The notes beneath the pieces are model-generated. The model was not told where the DNA came from. It was given only the letters and a program-made list of their open reading frames with translations, and did no database searches. A stretch of DNA of 64,000 nucleotides from Linnemannia elongata (Eukaryota > Mortierellomycota > Mortierellomycetes > Mortierellales > Mortierellaceae), in contig JAXBDG010000001.1 of the NCBI GenBank assembly GCA_036320915.1, forward strand, positions 1,798,001 to 1,862,000, read 5' to 3'. Both the position numbers and the translations under genes were made by a program. Positions 35,527 to 47,192 of the stretch are shown here, piece by piece (position 1 is the first letter of the stretch; each line of letters starts with the position of its first letter).

Positions 35527-38500
35527 ATGAAGTTCGGCAAGACCCTTTTCAGGAATCAGGTACACCTTTACAAACTTCCACTCCTCTCGTCTCCTCATTC
35601 CTGTTCAACAAGACGACGCCAGCCGGAACCTTGACTCAACCAGGACTCTTTCTTTCCTTCCTCGTTGGCTTGCATTCCTTGTGTGACCCTGATCTCCTAG
35701 ATCCCTGAATGGACACGCTACTACGTCTCATACAAGGGCCTCAAGAAGGAGATCAAGAATGGTCAAGAAGCCATCGCCAATGGCGAATCCACCATCGACG
35801 ACGTTCTCCTAGGTAAACTTTAACAATAGCAGACCTTGCTGATCTCCTTGTAGGGGAATGACTTGTGCATGGCAAGGTAGTCGGCAACGACAATGCAGAG
35901 AGTTCTTGACTAACGGTTTATATTTTTTTTTGTGGAATATACGCACCAACGCTTGCACAGCATTTATTTTCCATCTGGACAGAGAGGTAGAAAAGGTCAA
36001 CAACTTTTTCCTTTACAAGCGATCAGAGTTGGAGCGCAGACTCCGCATCCTGTCTGAAAAGTCAAGGCGTATCAACCCTACTTCAACCCTCTCTGGATCC
36101 GCCCCTTCCACAACCCCAGTACCAGGAACTCCTCCAGTCGTTGTCAATGGAACCGCTGTTGCCAAAACGCGCTTTGACCTATCGATTGTAACTTCGCCTA
36201 ATGGATCGGCACCGGCATCGGCTGGTCCTTCGACAGGAGGAGCATTGATTGTGCCACCATCGCCCTTTGTCAGCGATCCAGAAGCCGATGCAGAGTGTCT
36301 CCAAGCCTTGATAGAAACCAAGGAGAGACTTCAAAAGCTCTCTTGGTTTGCAGAGATGAATAGGCGTGCAGTCCAGAAGATCCTCAAAAAGTAAGTCTAT
36401 CCCCATACTCCTTTCTTATTTATTTCATTTGTTGGGCAGAATAGTAATCAATTGAGCAGTTATGGCAGTATCCACGCATAATTCCTCCGAATGGCCCGGT
36501 TCCCATGATGGTCAGCGCACTTCTTCTATCGACACATTCTTGGTTCTCTCGTCCCGACTCGCATTCTTCTGTCAACATTCGTCAACGTGCACGCTAAAAT
36601 GCAAGCGGCAGGCGGGGAGAAGAGAATGACCCTATCAACCTCCCATGGGTTCACCACGTGTAGCGGGTCAACCAAATCCTTAGTTTAACCACTGAAACGT
36701 TTTTCCTGGGGCTAATAATGACTTACATTCATTATCTTTCTTCTTTTAATCACTCGCTTAGGTTCGACAAGCGTGCGGCAACAATCTGCAAGGATGACTA
36801 CTTGGCAACAAAAGTCAATCCGCTCCCTTTCGTCTTGGACGGTCAGCTCCTGGAGATGAACATTGCGACCGATGTTCTTATTCGGGAGATCAGCGCCGTC
36901 GTTGCGGATGTACCCCCACCTCAACTCGGCTTGGCATCCCAACGTGGAGGCGCGGAGTCGCGTTTTGGATTGAGTGACGAGCAGGTTGCAGAAGCCACTA
37001 AGGCGATCGAGAGCGATGATGCTGCTACTTTGAGGAGAATCATTGACGAGAAGCTCAAGGAGTCTCCCCATATGAAGAACGTCCTCTTTTCTGCAACCAA
37101 GTCTGGTCGTCCTGGTCAGGTAAAGCATCTCTTTGCCATAACACGTCAATGATTGATCAAAAAAAAATAATCAGTAATGGTTATTGATCACATATTCTTA
37201 TTTTTGATGAAACAAATCAATAGTTCTCGAGATCACTGTTCAGGAGGGCGTGTCAAGTGCGCGCATACAAGTGCATCTCTCTCATCATGTCGCTCGGAGC
37301 TGGAGCCCTCATGGTCAACGTCAACGAGCAGACTGTCCTCCATAAGTTATCAATCGACGGCGGAGCATTCGCTCACACACATGATTCAGTGTCCGGACCG
37401 TTAGGAATTGTTGATCATCACCATCAGCCTGCGCCCAAGGACGACCCTACATTGATCACCTTCATCTTGCAACAACTCTCTTGCAACACACAGGTGGAGG
37501 CACTATGCAACCTCAACTCGACTGCCGATATCTTTGGTCGTCGCCCTCTCCACTATGCTGCCATGCATGGATACCCCAACATCACCAGAGCGCTCCTCAA
37601 GGACTTGAAGGCATCGGGAGAATTCGTCGACTTTTCTAGTCCTTACTGGTTCGACACTGATGGATTCACTCCTCTCATCTACGCCGTCTCCCGCGGCCAT
37701 GCCGATGTCATGAAGGTCTTGATTGAGGAGGGCGATATCAAGGACATTGACGCCATTGCTAACTGTAAGTCGGGACCTTGCTCAAAGGCAGTATCTGTTT
37801 ATCAACATCCTAATCTAACATATAATGTTCGTCTTTCCTTAGTGTATGCGACAACGCCTTCGATCCCAAAGATCATGCCTTCGACTCCTATGACCGTCTT
37901 GAACCCATTGGTCGGATCAGAGATCAACCTTCACGCTGCCTACACTTATACTCCATTGTCAATCGCTTGCCGCCTGGGACATGTGGAAGCTGTGAGGCTC
38001 CTGATTCAGTATGGCGCCGACTTGGATGCTCAAGACGAGGACGGAGAATCCTGCTTGATTATTGCATCAAAGAATGGACATGTTGAGTGTGTCAAGCTGT
38101 TGATCGCGGGTGCCAAGAAGGGCGCCAATCTGGAACTCCGCGAGCGCTTTTACGGCTGGACCGCATTGCATCTCGCAGGTAAGGACCATATCTGTGTCAC
38201 CATCAAGAGGGATCTGCCAACAAGGAACAAGCAACGTTTAATAACCGGGACAATTTCCTTCCTATTCACCTAGCCATTGAGAACCACCCCGAGGTCATCA
38301 AGGTTTTGCTGGAAGCTGGCGCTAACCCCGATGTTTTCGACTTCTCGTCTTGGACCCCTCACGAGCATGCAGTCTTCGCTGCCAATAATGTCTGTGCAGC
38401 CCTTCTCCGCCCTGTCACAAAGAATCTAGACGAGCGGCAGCGCCTACAAAAGTTGGCTGTTATTGGCGAGCCTGGATCAACTAGCCCTCCCAAGTCCAAT

Positions 38501-40551
38501 TTTGCCACTGCCCCTACTATGACACGCAATCTCTCCTCAGGATCTACAGGAACTCCAATCCGATCGCAGTCCCCCGATATCCTCAGGGTCGACTCTCCCC
38601 CAGCTTCAGGAGGAAAGAACAGTGTCAAGGTTTCCAAGACTGTGCATCGCGCCTATGGTCATAAGTACTTGGAAGACGAGTCCTTGATTGTTGTCACTCT
38701 GGGATCGAACGACATCCGCAGCACTGTCGAGCCAGTCGAGCTCCTCCATCAGGGCAACAACACCTCGTTCTTGACCGAGAGCACCGCTTTCTCGCTTGAA
38801 ATTACATCGGAGAACGCAACTGCGGGTGAAAAGGTTATCATCGATCTGCCTCTCAAGGACTCGAGCTACCATGACAAGATTGTCTTTTACTCTCGCAACC
38901 CTGAGGAGACCATCTTGACATTCTCGGTCTATCCTACGTTCGGCCACTTGAGCGACAAGTTGGTCGGACGTGGAACGGCAATGTTGTCAAGTTTGGACGC
39001 TTTGCGCAAAGACGTCAAAAAGCAACATCCTTCTATGACACCCTTGCAAGGAATGAACATGACGGTTCCTATCTTTGGAGTCGACAGCATGAAGATCATT
39101 GGACGTGTCCGCGTTGAGTTCACAGTCGTTCGCCCCTTCAAGCACGAGAACCTCAAGGTCGGAAGCAAGCACACTTACTGGAAGAGTCTCACCACCACCG
39201 TAAGTTTTTCAATGTCGCTCGCGTTGCAGGTTATTGGTTGAATTTGATCGAGAGTCAGCAGCAAAACTAATCCTCATTTCACCGTGTCATACTATTAGGT
39301 TATTGGTCACAGAGGTCTTGGTATGAACCGCAAGGTCCCCAACCTGCAGCTGGGCGAGAACACGCTACTATCCTTTGTTACGGCAGCTTCCCTTGGTGCC
39401 GAATACGTTGAGTTTGGTGAGGCATATCCATTGTATGACTTTTCGTGACGATAGTTAGCCCCGCATATATAAGTTGCTAACATTTTCTTCCCGCTCGCCC
39501 CTATCACAGATGTGCAAATGACCAAGGACATGGTCCCTGTTCTGTACCACGACTGGACTGTGACAGAGACTGGCTTGGATATCCCTGTCAGCTCAATCAC
39601 ACTGGAGCAGTTCCAAAAGTTGTCAGGATCCAAGTCTCGCAACACACCACCTGGTTCGCCCCGATCACACTCACCACCAATGCTGATTACACCTGCTCCT
39701 GCCTCTACTTTGGCAAAGCCTGAAATGCCTAGGAGAGTGTCGAATCAACATGGCTCGGAGAGTCCAAGCAAGGATGCACAGACGCGTTTGGTCCGCTCCA
39801 ACAGTTTGGGCGCCATCGCCAGGATGAAGGCCATGGGCCCTGTCTCTGAGCCTACTAACGCTCCAGCTAAGATGAAAGGCAATGGTCTTGGAACCATCCA
39901 AGCACCCTTTGCTACTCTTAAGGATACCTTTGAGGTAAACACGCGTGCCATCATTTTGTCTTAAAAGTTGCTTATATGAACGGTTCTTACTAATGCTTTG
40001 CTCGCTTTTTAAATGCAATGTAGACGGTGCCTTCGCATATTGGATTCAATATTGAGGTCAAATACCCCATGCTGGATGAAGCCGAGGATGCCAACATCCC
40101 ATTGTATTCGTTTGAGTTGAACCGGTTCGTGGACAGGATCTTGCAGGAGGTGTACGATCATGACCAGACCCACCCTGACCGCAACATCATCTTCTCCTCG
40201 TTCCATCCCGACATCTGTCTGTTGCTCAACATGAAGCAGCCCAACTACCCCGTCTTCTTCCTGACAGACGGCGGTACTTCTGTGATGGCGGATCGTCGCT
40301 GTAACTCTATCCAGAGCGCCGTCCGGTTCGCCACGTCGATTGATCTGCTGGGTATCGTCACGGCTTCGCAGCCAATTATTGAGGCGCCCAACTTGGTCAA
40401 AGGGATCAAGGAGACGGGTCTGTTGGTGTTCACGTATGGCGCGGACAATAACGATATCGAGAATGCTAAATTGCAGAGGAGGCATGGTGTTGATGCGGTT
40501 ATCGTCGACTGTGTCTTGGCTGTCCGCAAGGGTCTTCAGCAAGCAGATTAG
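35527..40551 (+). CDS. GDE1: glycerophosphodiester phosphodiesterase with SPX and ankyrin domains (Gde1)
   Basis: Hydrolyses glycerophosphocholine and related glycerophosphodiesters in the cytosol, releasing glycerol-3-phosphate. Ten exons (35527-35559, 35701-35812, 35961-36390, 36762-37119, 37224-37764, 37843-38178, 38274-39199, 39299-39416, 39510-39934, 40024-40551) give 1268 aa; yeast Gde1 is 1223 aa. SPX domain 1-~215: MKFGKTL start, YKGLKKEIKNG and KILKKFDKRA (187-196) hold the lysines that bind inositol pyrophosphates. Ankyrin repeats lie at about 320-650, a C2-like beta region at about 680-905 and the GDPD domain at 913-1268. Catalytic residues are visible: H916-R917-G918 in VIGHRGLG, then E950, D952 and H965 in YVEFDVQMTKDMVPVLYHD. 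Within the GDPD domain a Ser/Pro-rich insert of about 120 residues separates two halves. Confidence 0.95.
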
Positions 40552-40613
40552 AGAATTGGATTATTATTGTTATTATTATGGTGGTATGCGCTATCTTAAA
40601 ATGTAATATCGTA

Positions 40614-43600
40614 TTATTTGGCAGCGGTTTGTGGCTCTTCGTCGTTGTCGTCGTCATAGTCTTTTTCGAGGAGGGCTTTCAGTGGTTTGGAAGATTGATG
40701 GATGTCTGAGAGGCCAAATGTGGAGGTCTTGTGGTGAGTCGTTGTAGTAGGATTTTCGTTGTCATAGTCATCATCGCTATCGGCGTCAAGGAGCGATGTC
40801 TGGTGTGACTTTAGCGTGAAGTTCATTGGACGGATCGAGGTGTCGACGACACCGTTTTCGGCAAGCCCATCTGTGTTTCGGAACTTATCCTTGAGTTGTG
40901 CACGGACCTTGGATCTGCTTAGCTTCTCGAGGCGGTGTTCTTCGATGGCAGCTTGTTCTTGTGCCCACCGAACGATCGAGGCTTCCTTCTCTTCTGAGTC
41001 TACTTCAATATCACTGCCGGCACCGGAGTTCCTGTCGTTGCTGGTGTTGGTGGTGGGCGTGGTACCTCCGGTGGGTGATATTGATGAGAGTAGTTGTTTT
41101 CCGCGGAGAGGACGTGAAGTGAAGGTCTTGTCTTCGAATGATGATAGTGGGGGGAGATTGTTGTGTATCCGCCCGGTGTTGCTGTTGGGTGATGTCGGTG
41201 ATACCGGGACTGGGTATCGACGACGCGGTGGTGGAGGGAGAGACCTTGGTGGCGGCTGTTGCTGCTGTTGCTGCTGCTGTCCTCCCACAGCCGTTGAAGT
41301 TGACGGTGCAGCTGCAGCTGGGAAATGCTTGAACAGATCATGCGAAGACTGGTAGGCTGAGATGACTGGATTGTACTGTTCATCAAAGGTATCGTCGACG
41401 TCCATGATGCCAATCACCTTGTCCGTGTTTCCGACGACGGCTCGTTTCTGGATCAGGGTTTGTAGAGTTGTCGAGGGGTCTTCTTGAATGATTTCCGAGA
41501 GGGCTGGGGTTTCGAGACGGATGTTGGGTGGTTGTTGGGGGGTTGGGGATGTTGAAGTGAGGGGGAGAGGAAGAGGTGGTGGAGGGTTTGTCGGAGGAGG
41601 AGGCGGACGGAAGGGTGTTGGTTGTGGGCGGCGGGTGCGGATGCTCGTTGATTGTACCGCATGTTCAATGTCGTTGTCGTTATCCTCCTGCTCGGAAGAA
41701 GAGTTGTTGAAGGAGGGCTGTTTGCTGTGGGTATGTGTTGTGTTCGTAGGTGTTCGTTGCGGTGTGGAATAGCATGAAGAGGTATCCTCAGTTGCTGTGA
41801 AATCGCTGGTGAGGTGTAGGCGTGGGAAGGGCGAAGGGGGTCTGCGACGTGGTGGTTCTGTTGTTGAACGGAGGTGGTTCTGTTGCTGATGGTTGTCGAT
41901 GGTGATTCTGCCGGTTGACAATGGTGCAGCTGTGCTGTTGTTGGCGTTGTGGTTCTGGGCGAGGTTGGGAAAGATGCTTTCGGTGGCGTTAAAAGGACGC
42001 ATCTGTGTCTGTGTCTGTGTCTGCGTCTGCGTCTGCGTCTGCGCCGAAGGAGAAGGCGCTCCTGGTTGTCGCTGCGAATGGTGGTGATAGTCATGGCGAT
42101 CGTAAGCTTGAGGAATGGTATCCTCATGAACAATATGAACATCCGACGAAGTAGAAGTAGCAAACGACGTCTGACTCTGACTCTCAAGCGAGGAGATGGT
42201 CGAAGGTGGGGCAATCGAGATCTCTGGCAACCCTGGTACCTGCACAGGCGAGAGAGACGATCGTGCGCTTAGGCTGGAAGAATTGGTCAAGTGCCGGAGA
42301 AGGTCTCCTTCTTCAGGGGTAGCGTAGGAGGTGGTTTTGGAGTGAGATGGGGATGGTTGAGAGGATGGGGAAAGGGAAGAGGATGCGATGGTGTTGGTGT
42401 TGGTGTTAGTGGTCTTATGGAGGTCCTCTCGGTCTCGGGGGAGCATCTCCAGCGAGTCGCTCATCATCCCGAGGATGGAGGTGACTAGATGGTCGTCCTT
42501 TGATCCCCCTTCCGTTTCTCGGACTTCGAGGCCTGGTGATGATGGGATGTGAGAGCTACTATGAGTTGTTGAGGTGTGGACGGGGTTCTGTAAGGAGATC
42601 TGGGATCGGGACGCGTTTGTGGACGGGTTCCGTGATACGCGTCCAGAATTCCTCCCATTCTCGCCTCCCCTTGTTGTAGCCCTAGAGTTTGCTGTGACTG
42701 TCGTAGCAGCGGTCCTGGTCTTGGATGGCCGTCGAGCACCGCCACCGCCACCGCCGTAATTGCTGTCACTTGATGAAACAGGATCGGCAGGACGTCGGTT
42801 GGTCCCCGAGTGCCGTGTGAACGACGACTGTCGATCGCGTTGGATTCCTCCAGGATAGTGCGGGACTCCAGGTGACATGGAATGCTGCAAACGTGGTTGT
42901 GGTTGGTGTGCTTGCAGGTGCGGGTGAGGTGAGGGAGGGGTAAGTGTCCCGCCAAGAAACCGAGGAGTCTCAGGACTAAGCGATGGAGAATTCTGTCGCT
43001 GCCTTTGCTGTTGTTGCTGACCTTGATACCCATTCCCAGGACCACCATTACTTCGACCATCACCACCATAAACGCTAGACTCAAAACTTTGCTGATATTT
43101 TGGCGACCCCGGGATCCTACGCACGGCACGACTCCCGTCCTTTGCAGCACCCGAGAACCGAAACCGCGCCTTCACCCACCAGCTCAACCCGGAAAGCACT
43201 ACAATCCCCGCCACCGCCGCAGAAGTGTAATTAAAATTCGAGATGGTGACAGGGAAAGTCATGGGGAGCATGAGGACGGCGGAGAGGAAGATAAGCCAGA
43301 GGATTGAGAGGGTGTGGAGGAAGCGAGAGAGGGAGCCGAGGGAGAAGGGGCCTGAGATATGGTTTAGGGACCCTTCTCTCGTTAGTCGTAACCATAGCGG
43401 GATCACTAAAGGAAAAAAAAATAAAGATCAATAAACGTGTCAGTAAAACGCGCACAGGCCAGGTCAAGCAAGGTACGAATGGGCCTGATGTTTCACCGCA
43501 AAGAAACGAGCCTACAGATCTTACCGAAACTAAGATTAGTAGCGACACAAGCAAGACTAGCAATCCAATGGAACGCATTCCCATCTCCCCAATAGAACGG

Positions 43601-45382
43601 GAAAATACCCGACATGCAAGCAGCCGTGACGAGCCACGATACACGTTGTGGGGTCTTGCGCCGAGATTGGAGGTGGTTCCAGTAGGATGATTTCGGGAGG
43701 CCTCCGTCGCGGGCGAAGGAGTAGGCGACGCGGGAGGCGATCGAGAGGCGGGCTAGGCCGGTGAAGAAGATTCCTATTAGGATTAAGGCCACGAATGTTA
43801 TTCCTAAAGGTCTCCCTAATGTCATCTTTGTAGTGAGAAATTACATTCAAATGTTAGATTTATGCGGGAGGAGGTACTAGCGAAGGGACAGCGACAATTA
43901 ACGAAGAAGAAAAAATGAAGCAGTAGGACATACGAGAATTACGTCGACGGCTGGGACAGCTTCATCGAGGAGACCCTTGATAGGATGGAGGATACCGTAG
44001 TTAAGGCCGAGGACGATGGGAAATCCCATGATGAGACTGAATAGACTCGACATTGTGATCAGTCTTGGTAGCACTTTCTCCGGCCTATGACTCTCCTCAG
44101 ACTACATTTCACGCAAAGAAATATGATTGAAAATTAAATTAGTGGATTCCTTGAAAAAGAAAGCGTGCAGTGTGATGGAAGCACTCATATAACGAGACGA
44201 TCATATGAGGCACAGTACCATGCGAATGACAGTATCCTGAGGGCAAAAGACAAACGAAGCCATGAGTGTGGAACTAAAGGCGGCGTAGACGGCACTAGGG
44301 TTTCCAGAATAATTCAGGAATGTGGTGAAGGGGACGTGGATCCATCCTGCCTCAACCTGTGCGTGTGATAGGAGTGCAATTGCGAATGCTACAATTACTC
44401 CAACAATATATATACCTACCGCAACAAGAGCAAGTTGAAAGAAAGAAAGCGATAAGTACATACGTTTGATCAACGACACGCAATGGAAAGAAACAAAGAA
44501 CAGAGAGAAAGAGAGAGAGGAGAGGAGTTACCAGAGGCGACAGAGATGTACCCAAACCCGCGGATGGGGAACAAGTTAATCGACTGCCAGAGTAACACCG
44601 CTCCCAAATGGAACATCACTAGTATCCCCGGCGTCAACGCAATCTTGTGGACAATGAACAGAATCTCTCCAAGCGCCGATGAGAAATAAAACGCGACCGA
44701 AGAAGCCGAAGCAACAGACCCAGCGACCGTCAACCAACCCGTCATCCACGTCAGAAAAGGCCTTCTCCGTGTCGATCCCAACTCATAGACCCAATGATGC
44801 ACGCCCCCTGTGGTTGGATAGGCGGAGGCTAGTTCGGCGAGACAGAGGGAGACGATGAAGGACATGAACCCGATGACGAGGTAGGACCATGTTGCCCAGG
44901 CGGGTCCGCCGTTGGTTAGAGTTAGGCCGTAGAGGGTGATGATCCCGCAGAGGACGTTTGAGGACGAGAGTGCTATTCCTGTTTGGCTTAACCAGTTCAA
45001 ACTCCTTGAAAATACCTATTGGAGGCAAGGTGTAAGTTTGTTAATTGGAGGGCTATACCTTTTCCTAACTGGTAGTGAACAACGAGCAAGAGAAGTCAAG
45101 CAAGTGTCAATTTACCGGCTTGTATCCAAGAGATATGAGGTTATAATCGTCCAAGGTAAGAAGCGAAGGCGCTGACCGGACAATAGTAGACCCTCCACCA
45201 CCTGCACCTCCACCAGGCTGTCCATTTGAACTATGACTATTGTCGCTGGTGTAGTGTGAGCTGCCGTTGGTCCTGTATTGCGCCATGATCATGGACGGAA
45301 GCGGTCGTAATGGTGTGTCTCCTCCACCTTTTAGATGTGCCGATTCGAGTTTTTGAGGAGGCTTTGGAGTTGGATCCGGCAT
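40614..45382 (-). CDS. APC-superfamily amino-acid permease with an ~850-residue cytosolic tail
   Basis: Exons 45382-45116, 45015-44532, 44415-44219, 44101-43934, 43825-43525 and 43405-40614 give 1402 aa. Residues 90-~550 are a 12-helix permease core of the fungal amino-acid/GABA/choline permease type: LGYKPVFSRSLNWLSQTGIA, LAELASAYPTTGGVHHWVYEL, FCPQDTVIRMSEESHRPEKVLPR split by an intron, and RVAYSFARDGGLPKS. The core ends with helix 12 and WWVKARFRF, where homologues stop. Here the frame continues for about 850 further residues of Ser, Pro, Gln, Thr and acidic runs with no helix. The tail is one uninterrupted exon and keeps its own frame. The exon 5 acceptor is AAAG, weaker than usual. The gene ends 62 bp from gde1, tail to tail. 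The substrate is unknown. Confidence 0.85.
42003..42044 (-). repeat. 6-bp coding repeat giving a Gln-Thr run in the permease tail
   Basis: TGTCTG/CGTCTG hexamers on the + strand encode seven alternating Gln-Thr pairs on the - strand. Confidence 0.85.
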
Positions 45383-47192
45383 GTTGTGATAATTTTGTTT
45401 GAGAATGTGTGTTTTGTGCTGAGAGGGAAAAGAGGTGGTAGATGGTATGTTGTGTGGTGTGTTGTGGGTGGGGAATATGTGAAATGCTGGTTCGAGGTAT
45501 AGTTGCGGGGTATACGACTGACAAGTGTGAGGAGTGAGAGAAACGAGGGGTGGAGTGGATTCTGAGAGTGGCGAGGTTATGCAAGGCGACAGCGGTCCGG
45601 AAGGTAGGTAAGAGGACAAAAAAAATCAGAGAGAGAAGAAGGGAACAAAAACGAAACAAGGTATACATTTTACGCAGGGTTATCACAATCCATTGCTGAC
45701 AAAAACTTCCCTCAGGCAGCCACAAGACGCAACAACGATGAAAGAAACAAAGAAGTAGAAGAAACGTAGATAAGACAAATATCCAGCGGCAAGCAGCGAT
45801 ATGATCAAGTAGCGCTTCAAGAGGATAAAGTGAAGGGTGTTTGCTAAAATAAAAGCGAGCGGGTTAACAGTTGGTCCAAGCGGGCTGGTAGCGCGAGTAT
45901 AGTGTATGTGTATGTGGCGAGTCCAGATAAGGATCATGGCTTGTCATTCGGTCTCTCGCTATTTTTCTTTGTTGTTTCTTTTTTCTTGCTCTTCATCTCT
46001 AAACGGTAGCTAACTGCTAGAATCTTGCTCGTATGTGAACAAATCGGATCATGAATGGAAGGTCGGCCCTCTTCGAAGTATTTTCCGCCGGAAGTTGAGG
46101 GAAAGAAAGAAAAAGGAGCAGTAAAAGTAGCGAACTATACAACAGACGAAATTGTCATCCGGCCATTTCTCGCTACTTTGGTCGTCTTCTCTCTCCTTTA
46201 CTGTCTCCTCCCCTCCCAACCGTCCTTTTCTTTTTTCTTTTTTTTCCCTAGACTTTCTTGGCCTGTTTTTTGTGGTTGCTGTGCATATTTTACTTTTGCG
46301 TAACCGTCTTCTTTTCTTGGCGCGTTTTGTCACCTCTATCGCTCTTCTCGACACTTTTGCGCCTGGTTGGGCAGGTTTAAGGTATGGATGGGGCACGCTG
46401 CTGTCAAAATCGAGTTTCTCATAATTCGCTAGTGATCTATGAAACTCTATCTGTTTCACATTCTTTCCCACACTCCATACCCCGATCGTTTATTAACAAA
46501 GGGGTAGGGGCTGCTGCCACGCATGTATCTTCCCTCTAGATTGACCATGCTGCTGTTGTTGTCAACATGCCGCAGAAGCAGCAGGGAACATGTGGTGGCG
46601 CATGGGGCTTCTTCGTAAGTCCTGTGTGAAGACTACAATGGGGTTTTGCCACTTGGAGTTTTGGAGTGGCAAAAGCACCATAAACAAATTCACTTGGCAT
46701 GGAACAGTCGAGTCGGAGCACAGAAAAAAGAGAAAAAGGAAAAAAAGAGATGGATGGTCTGGGCCCCTCTTTTCCTGTATCCTCGATCTTGATAGTTGCG
46801 ATGCAAGTTGCTCAATTTTCGCCTTTTGCCTTTTACTTGAGTTTTGCATGTAGAGTAAGAAAGAGGAGAGCCCGCCATGGGTCAATTGAACGTCCAATCG
46901 TTCTGTAGTTTCTGAACCGCAGTCTTGTTACAAAGTGAGTAAGAGAGTGTGTGAGAGAGCCCTTCTTGTTGATGTAAAAAAGGCAGCAAGTGAGGGTGTC
47001 AATAGGGTTACAAAGCAGGAGGAGTGTGCACTATGTTTTAATTTGTCCCTTCTCTCCACTCCGTCCTCTTTCATAAAAAGAGCGGCCTCCCTTCTCTCTT
47101 TTCTCATCTCTTTTCACCCCTCCACCCTCTCATCCTCCCGACCATCACCATCCTCACCACACCCGCCCCAGCATTCATTACATTCCGAAAAG
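45383..47192. other. divergent region between the permease (-) and the MLKL-like gene (+)
   Basis: 1.8 kb between two diverging starts. A long open frame extends upstream of each chosen ATG, but the added peptides are Ser/Pro/His-rich leader translations. The sequence at 46055-46450 is AT-rich with CT blocks. No RNA gene or protein gene could be supported. Confidence 0.45.

Noticed and set aside
41453..42214. 253-codon frame overlapping the permease tail on the same strand
   Set aside because: It is out of frame with the permease exon and consists of Arg/His/Pro/Thr runs produced by the low-complexity coding sequence.
45383..45619. N-terminal extension of the permease
   Set aside because: Open frame upstream of 45382, but Pro/Thr/Ser/His-rich with no conservation to permease N-termini; the inner ATG has A at -3.
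46935..47192. N-terminal extension of the MLKL-like protein from an upstream ATG
   Set aside because: The frame is open, but the peptide is a leader translation (Ser/Pro/Leu runs). The ATG at 47193 has a better context and follows a CT-rich leader as at other genes.
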